DNA of 64,000 nucleotides, taken from contig NC_081406.1 of the NCBI RefSeq assembly GCF_030272615.1, forward strand, positions 236,015,922 to 236,079,921, given 5' to 3'. The DNA comes from Cryptomeria japonica. Lineage: Eukaryota > Streptophyta > Pinopsida > Cupressales > Cupressaceae. The position numbers and the translations under genes are program-made. A model generated the notes under the pieces. That model made no database searches. It saw nothing but the letters and a program-made list of their open reading frames with translations, and was not told where the DNA came from. Shown here piece after piece: positions 26,045-37,428 of the stretch. How positions within the stretch are numbered: the stretch's first letter is position 1; each line of letters begins with the position of its first letter.

Positions 26045-26054
26045 TTATATATTA
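26045..26054 (+). promoter_or_regulatory. TATA-like box of the antisense gene in element G
   Basis: TTATATATTA, 273-282 bp from the LTR edge at 25772. Element D has an antisense TATA-like box at the same distance from its LTR. A short exon-like stretch follows: an ATG at about 26145 and a consensus splice donor G|GTGAGT at 26221-26227. It opposes the retroelement sense strand. Confidence 0.5.
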
Positions 26055-26304
26055 AGGATTGGTATGGGTTTGAACTCATTTGTATTTTTTGTTTTAAAAG
26101 AATTTCTTAGAGAGATTAGAGCTTCTGGCATCCTTGGAGTGAAATGGTAGGTCATAGAGCAAGGATGCATTTATCTGAGCGAGTGCGATCTTATTAGAGA
26201 CCTTCCGGTACTGGTGGCATGGTGAGTTGCCTGATTTTCTGCTTGTTTTTGTCTATATTTTACAAAAAAATTAATCATTTTTTAGTGTGTCATTTTTCCT
26301 GTAT

Positions 26305-26556
26305 GTCACAATTGAGTATCGATATTGCCGCAATTGACTTAATTATGTTGCAATAGAGTTTAATGCTTCGTACTTGATGTTTTATGTCACATATGTTAAC
26401 TTTGTGTCACACTTGACAAATTGGTATCACAATTGAATGTTTTGGATCACATTTGCTTATATTCTGTCGCATATGATACATTTGATTTGCATTTGGCATA
26501 AATATGTCGCATTTGCTTATTTTTCTTTGCATATGATAATATTGAATCACAATTGA
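26305..26556 (+). repeat. Thirteen-copy, 20-bp-period CANNTG array
   Basis: Cores start at 26309, 26331, 26351, 26371, 26390, 26410, 26430, 26450, 26470, 26490, 26510, 26530 and 26550, that is almost perfect 20-bp spacing. Copies read (A/G)TCRCAWWTG, with core CAATTG, CATATG, CATTTG or CACTTG; two early copies are weaker. The DNA between cores is not conserved, so this is a phased motif rather than a simple tandem duplication. It lies downstream of the splice donor at 26222, probably in the first intron of the antisense gene. Confidence 0.75.
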
Positions 26557-26900
26557 GAGATCAGGTTAGGCATTTAGAGGAATTGGTCACTACTTTGCGG
26601 CAGTGGTGGATGGAGGATAGGGATCAGTATCGACATGCGATGGAGGATTTGACTACAGAGAGGGATCAGATAGCTACTAATAGAGATCGATTACAATGGG
26701 AGAGGGATGAGGTAGTTAGGAGGACTCAGATCACTATTAATGCATATGATTAGTTATTTGGGCCAGTGACAGAGGCACATAGCCAGGCAGATAGATATTT
26801 TGTTCTAGCACAGGAGGCTATTTATTATCGACATGTTTATGAGAGGGCTATCCCGAGGGTTGGAGGGAACCTAGTTTTAGTGCTTTCATGGGACAAGATC
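26553..26900 (+). pseudogene. Coiled-coil C-terminus of the antisense gene in element G
   Basis: Open from 26553 to 26752 (RDQVRHLEELVTTLRQWW, then MEDLTTERDQIATNRDRLQ), followed by one TAG and then LFGPVTEAHSQADRYF and YRHVYERAIPR in frame. The heptad-like Leu/charged pattern predicts a coiled coil. It parallels the end of the antisense PMD protein in element D (TTLEREHDQFRVEIDRLTAA, then WRTLYESAVPP). The PMD core itself is not visible here. The space between TATA box and coiled coil is about 1.4 kb shorter than in D, so the domain was lost or never present. The frame decays after about 26900. Confidence 0.55.
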
Positions 26901-27173
26901 AATTTGATCTATTTCTCAACATACTAGCAGTGGGGGAGTGATGGGTCCACCTAGAGCACTGTCGGGACATGCTGGAGCTAGTCGACATGCACCTACTAAT
27001 AGAGGTAGTATAGGTTGAGAGATTGGATATTGATTTTGATTTTGTAGATACGATGTATTTTGACCCATTTTTATATGATATATATGATATGCATTCTTGA
27101 AGAGCTTTTGATGGTGAACTTCATGGTCTAATGTATTTCATTTTATTTTATTTTTATTGTGATGATGCATGCA

Positions 27174-27189
27174 ATATGAATGTGATATC
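27174..27189 (+). repeat. Left target-site duplication of LINE K
   Basis: ATATGAATGTGATATC, repeated exactly at 34866-34881 after the LINE poly(A). It defines the LINE insertion site inside element G. Confidence 0.92.
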
Positions 27190-30100
27190 CAAGAAAGTGA
27201 TTAAAATTTACGGTCCTATCCAAAATAGGGATAAGGCTAGGGTGTGGATGGAACTGGAGTCTCTCCTCAGAAGTTTCCCAAATGATGTATGCACCATTGG
27301 GGGAGATTTCAATGCTATCACTAAGGTAGCAAACAAAAGAGGAGGTAGCAACAAAATTCCTCCAGCGGCTGTAGATTTCAATCATTGGATCAATAGGAAC
27401 TCCCTGTTGGAAATCCAAATGGCAGAAAATGCCTTCACCTGGAACAACAGAAGGCTTGGTTTCTGTAACATTGCTGAGAAACTAGATAGGTTCTTTATCC
27501 ATGTGGGGCTCTCAGAGCTTAACTTTACCCTGAATGTAGAACCCCTCCCTTTAGCAGGATCTGACCAGTTCCGACTCCAACTAATCTTATTATCTGACCA
27601 CTCCCCTAAAAAATGTCCCTTCAAATTTGAGAGCATGTGGTTCAAAGATGATAACTTTTTTAACTTAACTGAGAACTCGTGGAGAAGCTCTGTTTTCTCT
27701 AGTTCAAAGATGTTTATTATCATAAGCAAGTTAAAGCTTATCAAAAGGAGGCTCTTAGAATGGAACAAGACTAATTTTGGAAATATTTTCGATAAAACAC
27801 TCCTAATAGAAAATGATCTTAAGAATGTTAACATTGAGGTTCTTGAGAAGGGGATGGATGAACATCTCTTCCTAAAAGAAAAGGCTCTACTCTCTGAATA
27901 TGAAAATACAATCTCAAAAGAAGAGATCTTTTGGAAACAAAAATCGAGGGAGACTTGGTTGAGTGATGGGGACTGAAATACTAAGTTTTTCCACAATAGC
28001 AATAAGCAAAGGCGATAGGTCAATTGAATTTCTAAAATTAAGAATTGCCAGGGTTCCATCTTGTCTGAACCAAATGATGTTGCCTTCGAAGTAGCAAGGT
28101 TTTTCTATAAAATCTTAAACAATATTGAAGGCTCCAACCTCAGGGGCCAACTCAATATTATCAAGAATCTTCCAAAACTCATTAACGATGACCACAACAA
28201 AATCCTATCAAAGAAATTCTCTATGGAGGAGGTTAAATCTGTCCTTATGAAGATGAATCCCGACAAGGCCCTAGGCCCAGATGGCTTCCCCACTAGCTTT
28301 TTCCAAAAATGTTGGGGTTTTATGGGGATAGAGATCACAGACGCCTTATAAGGTATTAGGAACTTTGGTAAGATTCTCAAAGAAATCAACAATACCTTCT
28401 TAGCTCTCATCCCCAAAAAAGAGAATCTTGAAAGCTTTAATGACTTCAAACCAATTGCCCTTTGCAACACTTTGTACAAACTCTTAACCAGAACCCTAGC
28501 AACCAAACTCCATAATCTTCTCCCCATTATCACTAGTAAAGAACAAACTGGCTTCATGGTAGATAGATCAATCCATGATGGGGTTATTATAGCCCAAGAG
28601 GTCATTCATTTGGTCCAGCTCAATAGGGCCCCAAGTATGCTAGTCAAATTAGACATAAGAAAAGCTTACGACAAAGTTGATTGGTGCTTCCTATGAAAAT
28701 ACTTGGAGGCCTTTGGATTTTCCAAATCCTGGATCAACATAATCTTTGAATGTATATCCACCCCCAAATTCTTGGTCTTGGTTAATGGTTCTTTGGAAGG
28801 TTTCTTCAGCAGCTCAAGAGGGCTCTGGCAAGGAGATCCTATGTCCCCCTTCCTCTTCATCATCATGGTTGAAGCCCTAGGTAGATCCATCTCTAAGGCC
28901 AAAGAAGAAGGTGGGATCCAAGGAATCCCCATTACCAGTGGCCTCCCTCCCTTTACCCACCAGTAATTTGTCGATGACACAATGCTTTTTGGGCAGGGAA
29001 GTGTAAGGGAAGCAAGCGCCTTCAAAGGTATCCTTAATTCCTATATGCTAGCCTCAGGTCAAGAGGTGAATTTGGCCAAGTCTTCCATTTTCATGTTCAA
29101 CATAGACCCCTCCTTAGGAAAAGTGATCAGCAATGTCCTGGAGATTAGTGAAAGAACTCTTCCTTGCAAATACCTAGGCATTCCCCTTGACAAGGGTAGA
29201 AGACCCTCAAAATTATGGGACAACTTGGTGGATAAAATCAAGTCTAGGATTACCTTTTGGAAAGGTAAATGGCTCTCATCTATAGGTAGAGCAACCTTGG
29301 TTAGATCGGTCTTGTCAGCTATGCCCATTTACTAACTCTGTTGAGCTCAACAAGCATCTCAGGACTTTCTTTTGGAAAGGTGCTAATGACAATCATAAAA
29401 TACCACTCATATCCTAGGACAAGATATGCAAACCTAAAGAAGAAGGAGGAGTTGGTATTAAATACCTTCATGATTAGGGAAAAGCCTTGGGTTCCAAGTT
29501 GGTCTGGAGGATGTTCAAAACCCCCCACCTCAAATGGGCTCACTTGCTGCACCACAAATACCTTAATGGAGGGAATCCTATCCAAATCTTCAGAGAAACC
29601 AACCCTCCTAGAGGGTCCTACCTATGGAATTTTATGATAGACTGGAGGAGGATTATCTCTGACAGACTTACTTGGACCCTGAGGTTCGGGGATAAAGCTC
29701 TTTTCTGGTCGAATTCATGGGGTGGATATAAGGCTATTGATAATATCCATGAATTTGGTGCTACTCATATCCTTCTTGAATCTCATAGAGGTCCCCTGTT
29801 AAACAACTATATCTCCCCTTCAGAGGATGGGGCTGGTTGGCAGTGGACTGAGAAGGAAGATGAGGATATCCCGGTAAGGGATACACAAAAACTTATGGCA
29901 ATTCTTAAATCAAGGAACATTGCCTTAGGTCAGAATGAGGACAAGCTCGTTTGGGATGGCTCCCTAAGAGGAGAATACAACTCAAAGGATGGGTACTCTC
30001 TCATCTCCAAATCATTTTTAAGACCTATGACTGAGCTTCCCTTGAAACTTTGATAGGATAAATAATGTCTATCTAAGGCAGGTATCTTCTCCTGGCTTGT

Positions 30101-31058
30101 GGTTCAAAACAAGCTCCTAACTGCAGAAAAATTCAGAAGAATGGGGTATGAGGGCCCTAGTAGATGTCCTCTTTGTGAGGTAGATGAGGATGACACCAAT
30201 CATATCCTCCTTAACTACCCCTTTGCTCACAAATGTTGGATCTAGTTCACCAACAAATTTGAATGGTCTACGGCCTTCCCCCACACCATCTTTGGAATGC
30301 TCAAGGCATGACCTCTCCTTAAGCGTGGCTATCTCTTTGAAGGTTTATGGGTAACTCTTCCTTCTTCCATTATGTAGGAACTATGGAAGGAGAGAAATAG
30401 ATGTCTCTTTAAGAATGAAAACCTAAAGGTTCCCAGAATCATTAACATGATAGAGTCAGCTATCACTAAGCTCATGAACAACCGACTATCATCAGGCACA
30501 TTGAAGAATGCCTTTGTCACTTATTGGGATGAAAAAATGATAAAATGTTGGGAAGGCTTATCCTTTCCTCCCTTTGTAGGAGATGGTCCTATTGCAAGTC
30601 TTCGATCAAGGGATGCATGCAGATGGTAGCCCCCAGGTGAAGGTTGGGTAAAGCTAAACTTTGATGGGGCATCCCGTGGCAACCTAGGGCAAGCAGGGAT
30701 AGGTTGTGTTGTTCATAATTAGGAAGGAAAGGAACTAGCAACCCTTACCTCTCCAGGTGGCATCAACACCAACAATTGGGCAGAACCTATGGCCCTTGTG
30801 GAGGGTCTACATTTATGTAGGAAACTAGGAGTTAAGAACTTGGAAATTGAAGGAGAGTCAGCTATAATTGTCAATGCTCTGAGGAATGGTTGTGTGCCTA
30901 ATTGGAGACTAAATACTTTGCTATCAAAAGCTCTTGACTTATGTAGAGATTTTGATAGGTTCATAGTCAATCATATTTATAGGGAGGGCAATAAAAGAGC
31001 AGATGAGTTGGCCAACTTGGGAGCCGATGGCATCAATCTCCTATCGGTGCCACCTTAA
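27190..31058 (+). pseudogene. LINE K ORF2: endonuclease, reverse transcriptase, zinc knuckle, RNase H
   Basis: Domains in order: C-terminal half of the AP-type endonuclease (KIYGPIQNRDKARVW, CTIGGDFNAI, KLDRFF, LSDHSP; 27205-27610); linker; RT from about 28250 with KALGPDGFP, LDIRKAYDKVDW, GLWQGDPMSP and FVDDTMLF; RT thumb with YLGIPLDKG (about 29180); zf-RVT with CPLCEVDEDDTNHIL (about 30170-30220); and RVT_3 RNase H (NFDGASRGNLGQAG to NKRADELANLG; 30655-31025). Stops at 27974, 28016, 28349, 28694 and 28964 plus a break near 29335 kill the frame. Several fit a Trp or Gln codon hit by a C-to-T or G-to-A transition. Plant L1 elements with this C-terminal RNase H are well known. Non-functional copy. 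Confidence 0.92.
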
Positions 31059-31298
31059 GGCAACTCCCTCTTTTTTTTTCATGTCCTAAGTGGTCGTTAG
31101 CATGTTTCTCCTTTCATCCCCATATGTTTCTCTTGCCCAGACTCTGTTTTAACCCCCTTATTTATTCCTCTTCCTGCCCCATGTATTTCTGTATAGATAC
31201 TTAGACAAACATTCAGTTTAAATATGCCCATATAACTATTCTCCTAGACTTTAACTCAAGTAGTTAAGCTCAATCCATGGTCGGAATGAGCCTAATTA
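31059..31298 (+). other. LINE K non-coding spacer
   Basis: T-rich sequence between the RNase H stop and the tandem array. No ORF or repeat seen. Confidence 0.6.
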
Positions 31299-33861
31299 TG
31301 GTTGTTTCCTCATCGATACCTATTTGATATCCATTGGGTTTTTATGTCAAAGAAACCTCGGGCCTTGGTGACCTCCTTTATTTTTCCACCGAAACACTTC
31401 TTCCATCAAAATCATCATGCCCTATCGATGAATGGATCTATTGTCTCACCAAAGCCTTTCTTTATCCTCCCTTATCATCTTCGACCGATCAAGTCACATC
31501 GGTGAAACCATGCATATCGGAGGCATTCCTTTTAGCTTCCTTGAAACCTATTTCCTCATCGATATCTTTTATCGATGTAGCTTCCTTTTGTCTGATCGAC
31601 ATTATTCTTTCGATGAGAACATTCCTTTTGGTGAGTTATGTTGTACTATTGGTATTATCTCCTCGAAGACCTTTTCCTGTTGATGAAAACCATCTCCGCT
31701 TTCCTCGATATCTTTTGTCGATGGAATTACTGTCTTCAATGAGTCTTTTCTAAAGTTCATCAGTGCCTCCTTTCTTCGATGGCCCTTCTATATTGATGAG
31801 ACATCATAGGGTCTCATTGATATTATTTGAACCTAAATATCTTAATATGATGCTTGGTTGTTTCATCATCAATACCTATCTGATATCCATTGGGTTTTTA
31901 TGTCGAAGAAACCTCAGGCTTCGGTGACCTCCTTTATTTTTCCATCGAAACACTTCTTCCAATGAAATCATCATGCCCTATCAGTGAATGGATCTATTGT
32001 CTCACTGAAGCCTTTCTTTATCCTCACTTATCATCTTCCACCGATAAAGTCGCATCAGTAAAACCATGCCTATCAGAGGCATGCCTTTTAGCTTCCTCGA
32101 AACCTATTTCCTCATTGATATCTTTTATCGATGTAGCTTCCTTTTGTCTGATCAAAATTATTCTTTTGATGAGAACATTCATTTCGGTGAGTTATGTTGC
32201 ACCGATGGTATTACCTCCTCGAAGACCTTTTCCCGTCGATGAAAACCATCTTAGTTTTCCTTGATATCTTTTGTTGATGGAATTACTGTCTTCGGTCACT
32301 ATGGTTGTTTCCTCACCGATACCTATCTGATATCCATTGGGTTTTTATGTCGAAGAAACCTTAGGCTTTTGTGACCTCCTTTATTTTTCCACCAAAACAC
32401 TTCTTCCATCAAAATCATCATGCCCTATCAGTGAATGGATCTATTGTCTCACTGAATCCTTTCTTTATCCTCCCTTATCATCTTCCACCGATAAAGTCAC
32501 ATCAGTGAAACCATGCATATTGGTGGCATGCCTTTTAGCTTCCTCGAAGCCTATTTCCTCATTGATATCTTTTATCGATGTAGCTTCCTTTTGTCTGATC
32601 AACATTATTTCAATGAGAACATTCCTTTCGGTGAGTTATGTTGCACCGATGGTTTTATCTCCTTGAAGACCTTTTTCTGTCGATAAAAACCATCTCCACT
32701 TTCCTCAATATCTTTTTTCGATGGAATTTCTATATTAAGTCACTATGGTTGTTTCCTCATTGATACCTATCTGATATCCATTGGATTTTTATGTCGGAGA
32801 AACCTGGGGCTTCGATGACCTCCTTTATTTTTCGACTGAAACACTTCTTCCATCGAAATCATCATGCCCTGTCGGTGAATGGATCTATTATCTCACCAAA
32901 TCCTTTCTTTATCCTCCCTTATCATTGTCCACTAATAAAGTCGCATTGGTGAAACCATGTGTATCGGAGGCATGCCTTTTAGCTTCCTCAAAACCTATTT
33001 CCTCATCGATATCTTTTGTCGATGTAGCTTCCTTTTGTCTAATTGACATTATTCTTTCAATGAGAACATTCCTTTTGGTGAGTTATGTTGCACCGATGGT
33101 AGTATCTCCTCGAAGACCTTTAACTGTCGATGAAAACCATCTCCGCTTCCATCAATATCTTTTGTCGATGGAATTACTATCTTCGATGAGTATTTTATGA
33201 AGTTCATTGGTGCTTCCTTTCTTCGATGGCCCTTCTATATCGATGAGACATCATTGGGTCTCATTCATATTATTTGAACCCGGATATCTTAATAGGATTC
33301 TTGGTTGTTTCCTCACTAATACCTATCTGATATCCATTGGGTTTCTATGTCAAAGAAACCTCAGGCTTTGGTGACCTCCTTTATATTTTCATTGAAACAC
33401 TTCTTCCATTGAAATCATCATGCCCTATCGGTGAATGGATCTATTTTCTCAACAAAGCCTTTCTTTATCCTCCCTTATCATCTTCCACTGATAAAGTCAC
33501 ATTGGTGAAACCATGCATATCGGAGGCATTCCCTTTAGCTTCCTTGAAACCTATTTCCTCATCAATATCTTTTATCGATGTAGCTTCCTTTTGTCTAATT
33601 GACATTATTCTTTTGATGAGATCATTCCTTTCGCTGAGTCCTTTTCATGTTGCACCGATGGTATTATCTCCTTGAAGACCTTTTCCCATCGATGAAAACC
33701 ATCTCCGCTTTCCTCGATATCTTTTGTTGATAGAATTACTGTCTTCAATGAGTCTTTTTTGAAGTTCATCGACTCTTCCTTTCTTTGATGGCCCTTCTAT
33801 ATCGATGAGACATCATTGGGTCTCATTGATATTATCTGAACCCGGATATCTTAATAGGATG
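31299..33861 (+). repeat. Five-unit tandem array of 444-558-bp units in the LINE K 3' region
   Basis: Units start with GGTTGTTTCMTCA at 31299, 31857, 32304, 32748 and 33303, so lengths are about 558, 447, 444, 555 and 558 bp. Units 1, 4 and 5 carry an extra segment of about 110 bp (TTCATYGRTGCCTCC to TTAATAGGATGCT) that units 2 and 3 lack. Each unit keeps a plus-strand frame of 109-139 codons (starts at 31334, 31890, 32337, 32781, 33337) with matching residues. These are probably a by-product of repeat identity. CpG-containing words (ATCGAT, TCGGTG, ACCGAT) are very frequent, and units differ mainly as CG versus TG or CA at those words. Confidence 0.85.
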
Positions 33862-34866
33862 CTATTACACCCGCTTGTTGACTTGTGGGCTACCATGGTA
33901 TTAATGAAAATGATGATTTATTTTAACAATAGGGGGCTTTTATAATTTAACTCCACAGATAATCATTCAAATTTGATGCTCAATAGGTGGCATCACTTAT
34001 CTTCCTTTAAACTCCTAAATTTAGCTATTTTAGTCTTGCCACTCTGCTAGGATAAGCTTTAAGACTAGAAGGAGGCAATACCTTACATTAATGAGCATAG
34101 GTATATAAACGTGCTAGCATATCTCACTCTCGGATATATGTGATCATGAATATATAGGTATTATTATTTATGTAGATATTTCCTTCTTTTAGGACTAAAA
34201 CTTACCTAGCTACCCTCATCTCTATTTTACCTAGCTCTCAAACCACATTCTTTAAGATGGTAGCTCCTTGCGATCTCTTTGCAGGAATATTTATGGAATT
34301 TGCCTCATTAATATTTATTGAGTTTATGCTCTTCGATGGGTAACCACTTTTGCATTATGTTTCTGGAGATTTTTTGAGACTAATATTTTGAGTTGTGTAT
34401 CCTAATAGGGTGACCATCCAGGCAGGTATGATATATTTTATAAGTTGACCTGTTCAGTTTTCCTTTTCCTAACTTTCTGGTGAGAGATTTTCTCAAGATT
34501 TTGTCCAGCATAAGGAACAGAGAAAGCTTAACCCTGTGTTTTAGGAGTAGCAAGAATAGTCGCCCACAAATGGTAGCATCACCCCAAGAGATGGGCAATC
34601 TGCTACTCAACTTTACGCAAAGGATTTCTACATACAATCTTCATTATTTTGGACATGTTCCCTTTCTAATCTTGTATCTCCATTTTGTATCGCATTCTTA
34701 ATTTTTTTTTTTCTGATCCTTGAGGGATCTGGGCTAGACCAGAGGTTTTCTTCCCTCCATTCTTTCCTACCGGTGCCCACACCGAATGGAGGTGTAAATG
34801 TAAATCTATCTATTTTTAAATTAATAAAATTATTTGGCCTCGACCTTCTATTGATCAAAAAAAAAA
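33862..34866 (+). other. LINE K 3' tail and poly(A)
   Basis: Non-coding 3' region. It includes a T-run (34700-34709) and the AATAAAATTATTTGG context at 34822-34836, and ends with ten A residues directly before the right target duplication. Confidence 0.7.
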
Positions 34867-34881
34867 TATGAATGTGATATC
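34866..34881 (+). repeat. Right target-site duplication of LINE K
   Basis: Exact copy of 27174-27189. The first A may belong to the poly(A) tail. Confidence 0.92.
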
Positions 34882-36237
34882 ATGTAGTGATTTGATGTTG
34901 TGATGCATAATCATTGATGAAAAATGTATTATGATTATGATCATGTGATATGATGATGCTTATATATTTTTGTGTGTTGAAATACATGTTGAAGATCTTA
35001 TAAGAATTGTTAGTTGTTAGACATAGAAAATGATAGAAAATAATCAATCAACTGAATCAATATTTGTAAGCCAGATTTTGATGTGATAATGGGTGATATG
35101 ATAGAAATTTTGACGAGAAAGTCTTCATTTCTTTATTCATAGTGCAATACATTATCATCATTGAGCCTTATTATATAACAATGGAGCTTATTACACCAGG
35201 GTATGAGGAACCAAGATGTATAGATATCTCATTGCAAAGAAACAAACACGTAAGAAACAAGGAATGAACCCTCCATTCTAGGAATTACACTAGGGGTCGA
35301 GGTATGTGTGGCATTCAAAAGTTGAATGCTCCTATCATAGACACCCACTAGAGCAATTTCCCCATAACTTCATCTGTTCAAACCACAAACAACAAACAAA
35401 GAAGAGGATCATGCCCATCATGGCTTCTCTAGTCACTTATTGGACATCCTTGAGTAGCTAAAAGCAATGATCTTCGCCAATTTAATAAAAACAGTCAACT
35501 AAAATAGACAAAACTCAGAAGTTAAACTAATTGTGCCTTTGCTTTGATATGTTTGGTGTGATTTTGATAATGTCTGGTTTCAGAAGTTTTGGACCCCATA
35601 TAAGACCTATATGTCTTGTTTCGAGTGTATCAATTCTGTTGAAGACAAGATGTTGATCACATTGATAGTTTGATAAATTGATAGATTAGATAGTTGATCA
35701 GTGTGATTGCAGACGTTTTGACAAGCTAGTTGTATCCTTTGTTTAACTTCGTGCGAAGTGTTTGCTGGACACTTGTTGGGGTGTTTGATTCTTGTGAGAT
35801 AATTTATTGCAAGTTTGAAACTGCTATTTGATTTCTTTTTTGGGTTTTTTTTTAGGATTTTTTCAGAATCATTTTTCGAGTGTTTAGGTATTTTTTCAGG
35901 ATCATTTTTTATATTTTATTTTTATTTTTTCAGGATCGTTTTTCGATTGTATTTGGATTTTTTCAGGATCGTTTGTCGATTGTTTTTGGATTTTTTCAGG
36001 ATCATTTTTTGAATGTTTAGGTATATTTTCAAGATCATTTTTTGAATGTTTAGGTATTTTTTCAAGATCGTTTTTCTAATGTTTTTGGATTTTTTTCAGG
36101 ACTATTTTTTGATTTTTTCAGGATTTTTTTTAGGACTGTGTTTGGTTTTTTTTAGGATCATTTTTCAAATGTTTTTGGATTTTTTCAGGACTGTTTTATG
36201 ATTTTTAGAATATGCAAGCCTAACATGATGATGCATA
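34882..36237 (-). mobile_element. Continuation of element G internal region
   Basis: Non-coding sequence that resumes element G after the LINE. It holds no convincing ORF. Its right part (about 35853-36125) is the T-rich 33-bp array described separately, which on the element strand matches the A-rich CCTGAAAAA array of D. It ends where the Copia C LTR starts (TGTTGGTATT, 36238), so the 5' part of G is missing or displaced. Confidence 0.5.
35853..36125 (-). repeat. T-rich tandem array with 33-bp period
   Basis: Units anchored on TTTTCAGGATC or TTTTCAAGATC at 35864, 35897, 35931, 35964, 35997, 36030, 36063 and 36097, so spacing is 33-34 bp. Between anchors the sequence runs as TTTTTCGATTGTTTTTGG with changes. 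Element D has a looser version on the opposite strand at 48525-48715 (CCTGAAAAA anchors every 30-37 bp). Confidence 0.75.
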
Positions 36238-36312
36238 TGTTGGTATTATGGATGTGTTGCATTGGTTTTGTCATTGATGTCAACACTTATCAACACTTAT
36301 CCTTCTGGAGAT

Positions 36313-36747
36313 CTTTGGTTATGTTGAACCAACACATTATGTTCACTGGCAAGTTCAGTGACTTATGTAAAGTCACTGGTATATTGTTCACCGACAGGTT
36401 ATATTGTTCATCAGCACTGAAGATGACTTGTTATCATCTGAAAAACACTTGGTTATGTCGAAGACATGGTTTAGACACTTGGTTTTTGTATTTTGGTTAT
36501 TGGTCTAATCGGCTGACATATTTGTTGTTAGCGGCAAATTGGTTTAGGTTATGGACTAGTATGCATTATCTATTCCAGATCAGCATGACACATTATGGAA
36601 ATGATTTAATTAATTGGATATTGTTGTAAATGTATTGAGTCGACATGATGCATTGCATCTTGACCTATCTGTAATTGATTTAATTGTAATATTCTTAATT
36701 AGCCGACCTATACATTTGGTCTTAGGTTTTGGTATATATGTAAGATC
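36313..36747 (+). repeat. Direct repeat copy 1 of Copia C LTR segment
   Basis: 435 bp starting CTTTGGTTATGTTG and ending TAAGATC. It matches 38738-39142 with very few changes, apart from about 30 bp missing from copy 2 near 38876. Its end coincides exactly with the start of the inverted arm. Confidence 0.88.
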
Positions 36748-37093
36748 CATTTTGTCATCGATTCTTGTCCTCTTGTCGATTTTGTCATTTTGCGATTGAT
36801 TTGTCATTGATCGTTATCTGTCTCAATTATGTCAATTTGGATCAATTTGTTATTGTTCCTCATCAATTGGCGCATTTATCAAATCATTTATCACATTGGT
36901 CATTTATCAATCCAAAATCAAATCAAATCGAGTCAAGACCTAATTCATCTTCCAGGGTTTTGTGATTTAATCATTTAACCTTGTGTGTCATTTCTTCCTC
37001 TAGGATTAAATAATTTATTTATTTATCCTAGGTCTTCGTGTCGCAATTAAATGTTTCATTTGATTGGCTAATTATTCCTCTTTTTGTGAATTA
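36748..37093 (+). repeat. Left arm of a 346-bp inverted repeat
   Basis: Reverse complement of 37915-38261 with only a handful of mismatches. It is a fragment of a D-family LTR in plus orientation (region around ATTGATCGTTATCTGTCTC to CCTCTTTTTGTGAATTA). The spacer of about 820 bp is the remainder of the minus-oriented LTR. Confidence 0.9.
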
Positions 37094-37428
37094 GGAATCA
37101 TCAAAACAAGTAGATCAATCAATCAAAACACAAGACATGCTAGCTCAATCAAAAGAACTCTCATTGCAATGATCTAATCCCAAAGCACATTCAATAGAGG
37201 CACAAAAACAAAGCATTTAAAAGAAAATGTCATGCAAACCATATAACAATTCGGATGCTTCTTCCATGCGGCTCCATTGTTGTTCTTTCCTCTTCAATGG
37301 ATTTGTGGATCTCACCTACAAGTGCACACACAATTGAAAGCAAGATTGATGAAAGGCTCAAGAGTACTAGAAGCAGAAGTTCGATAATCTAATAGAAATT
37401 CGGATCAGGTTTGATTAAAAATCATCCA

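Larger units (their letters stand above)
27190..34865 (+). mobile_element. LINE K, 5'-truncated plant L1 element (7.7 kb)
   Basis: Bounded by a perfect 16-bp target-site duplication and ending in a 10-A tract (34857-34866). The 5' end falls inside the endonuclease domain, as usual for incomplete target-primed reverse transcription. It contains the ORF2 remnant (27190-31058), a five-unit tandem array (31299-33861) and a 3' tail. Because one pair of duplications encloses all of it, the array was most likely part of the LINE when it inserted or expanded afterwards in place. Confidence 0.9.

Noticed and set aside
26305-26556. CRISPR array or simple microsatellite
   Set aside because: Repeat cores are only 6-10 bp with unrelated 10-14-bp spacers in a plant retroelement; neither CRISPR nor a simple tandem repeat fits.
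31334-33675. Five repeated plus-strand frames of 109-139 codons in the tandem array, as a possible repeated gene
   Set aside because: They follow from unit identity, share no start context, differ in end point, and show CpG decay rather than codon-level constraint.
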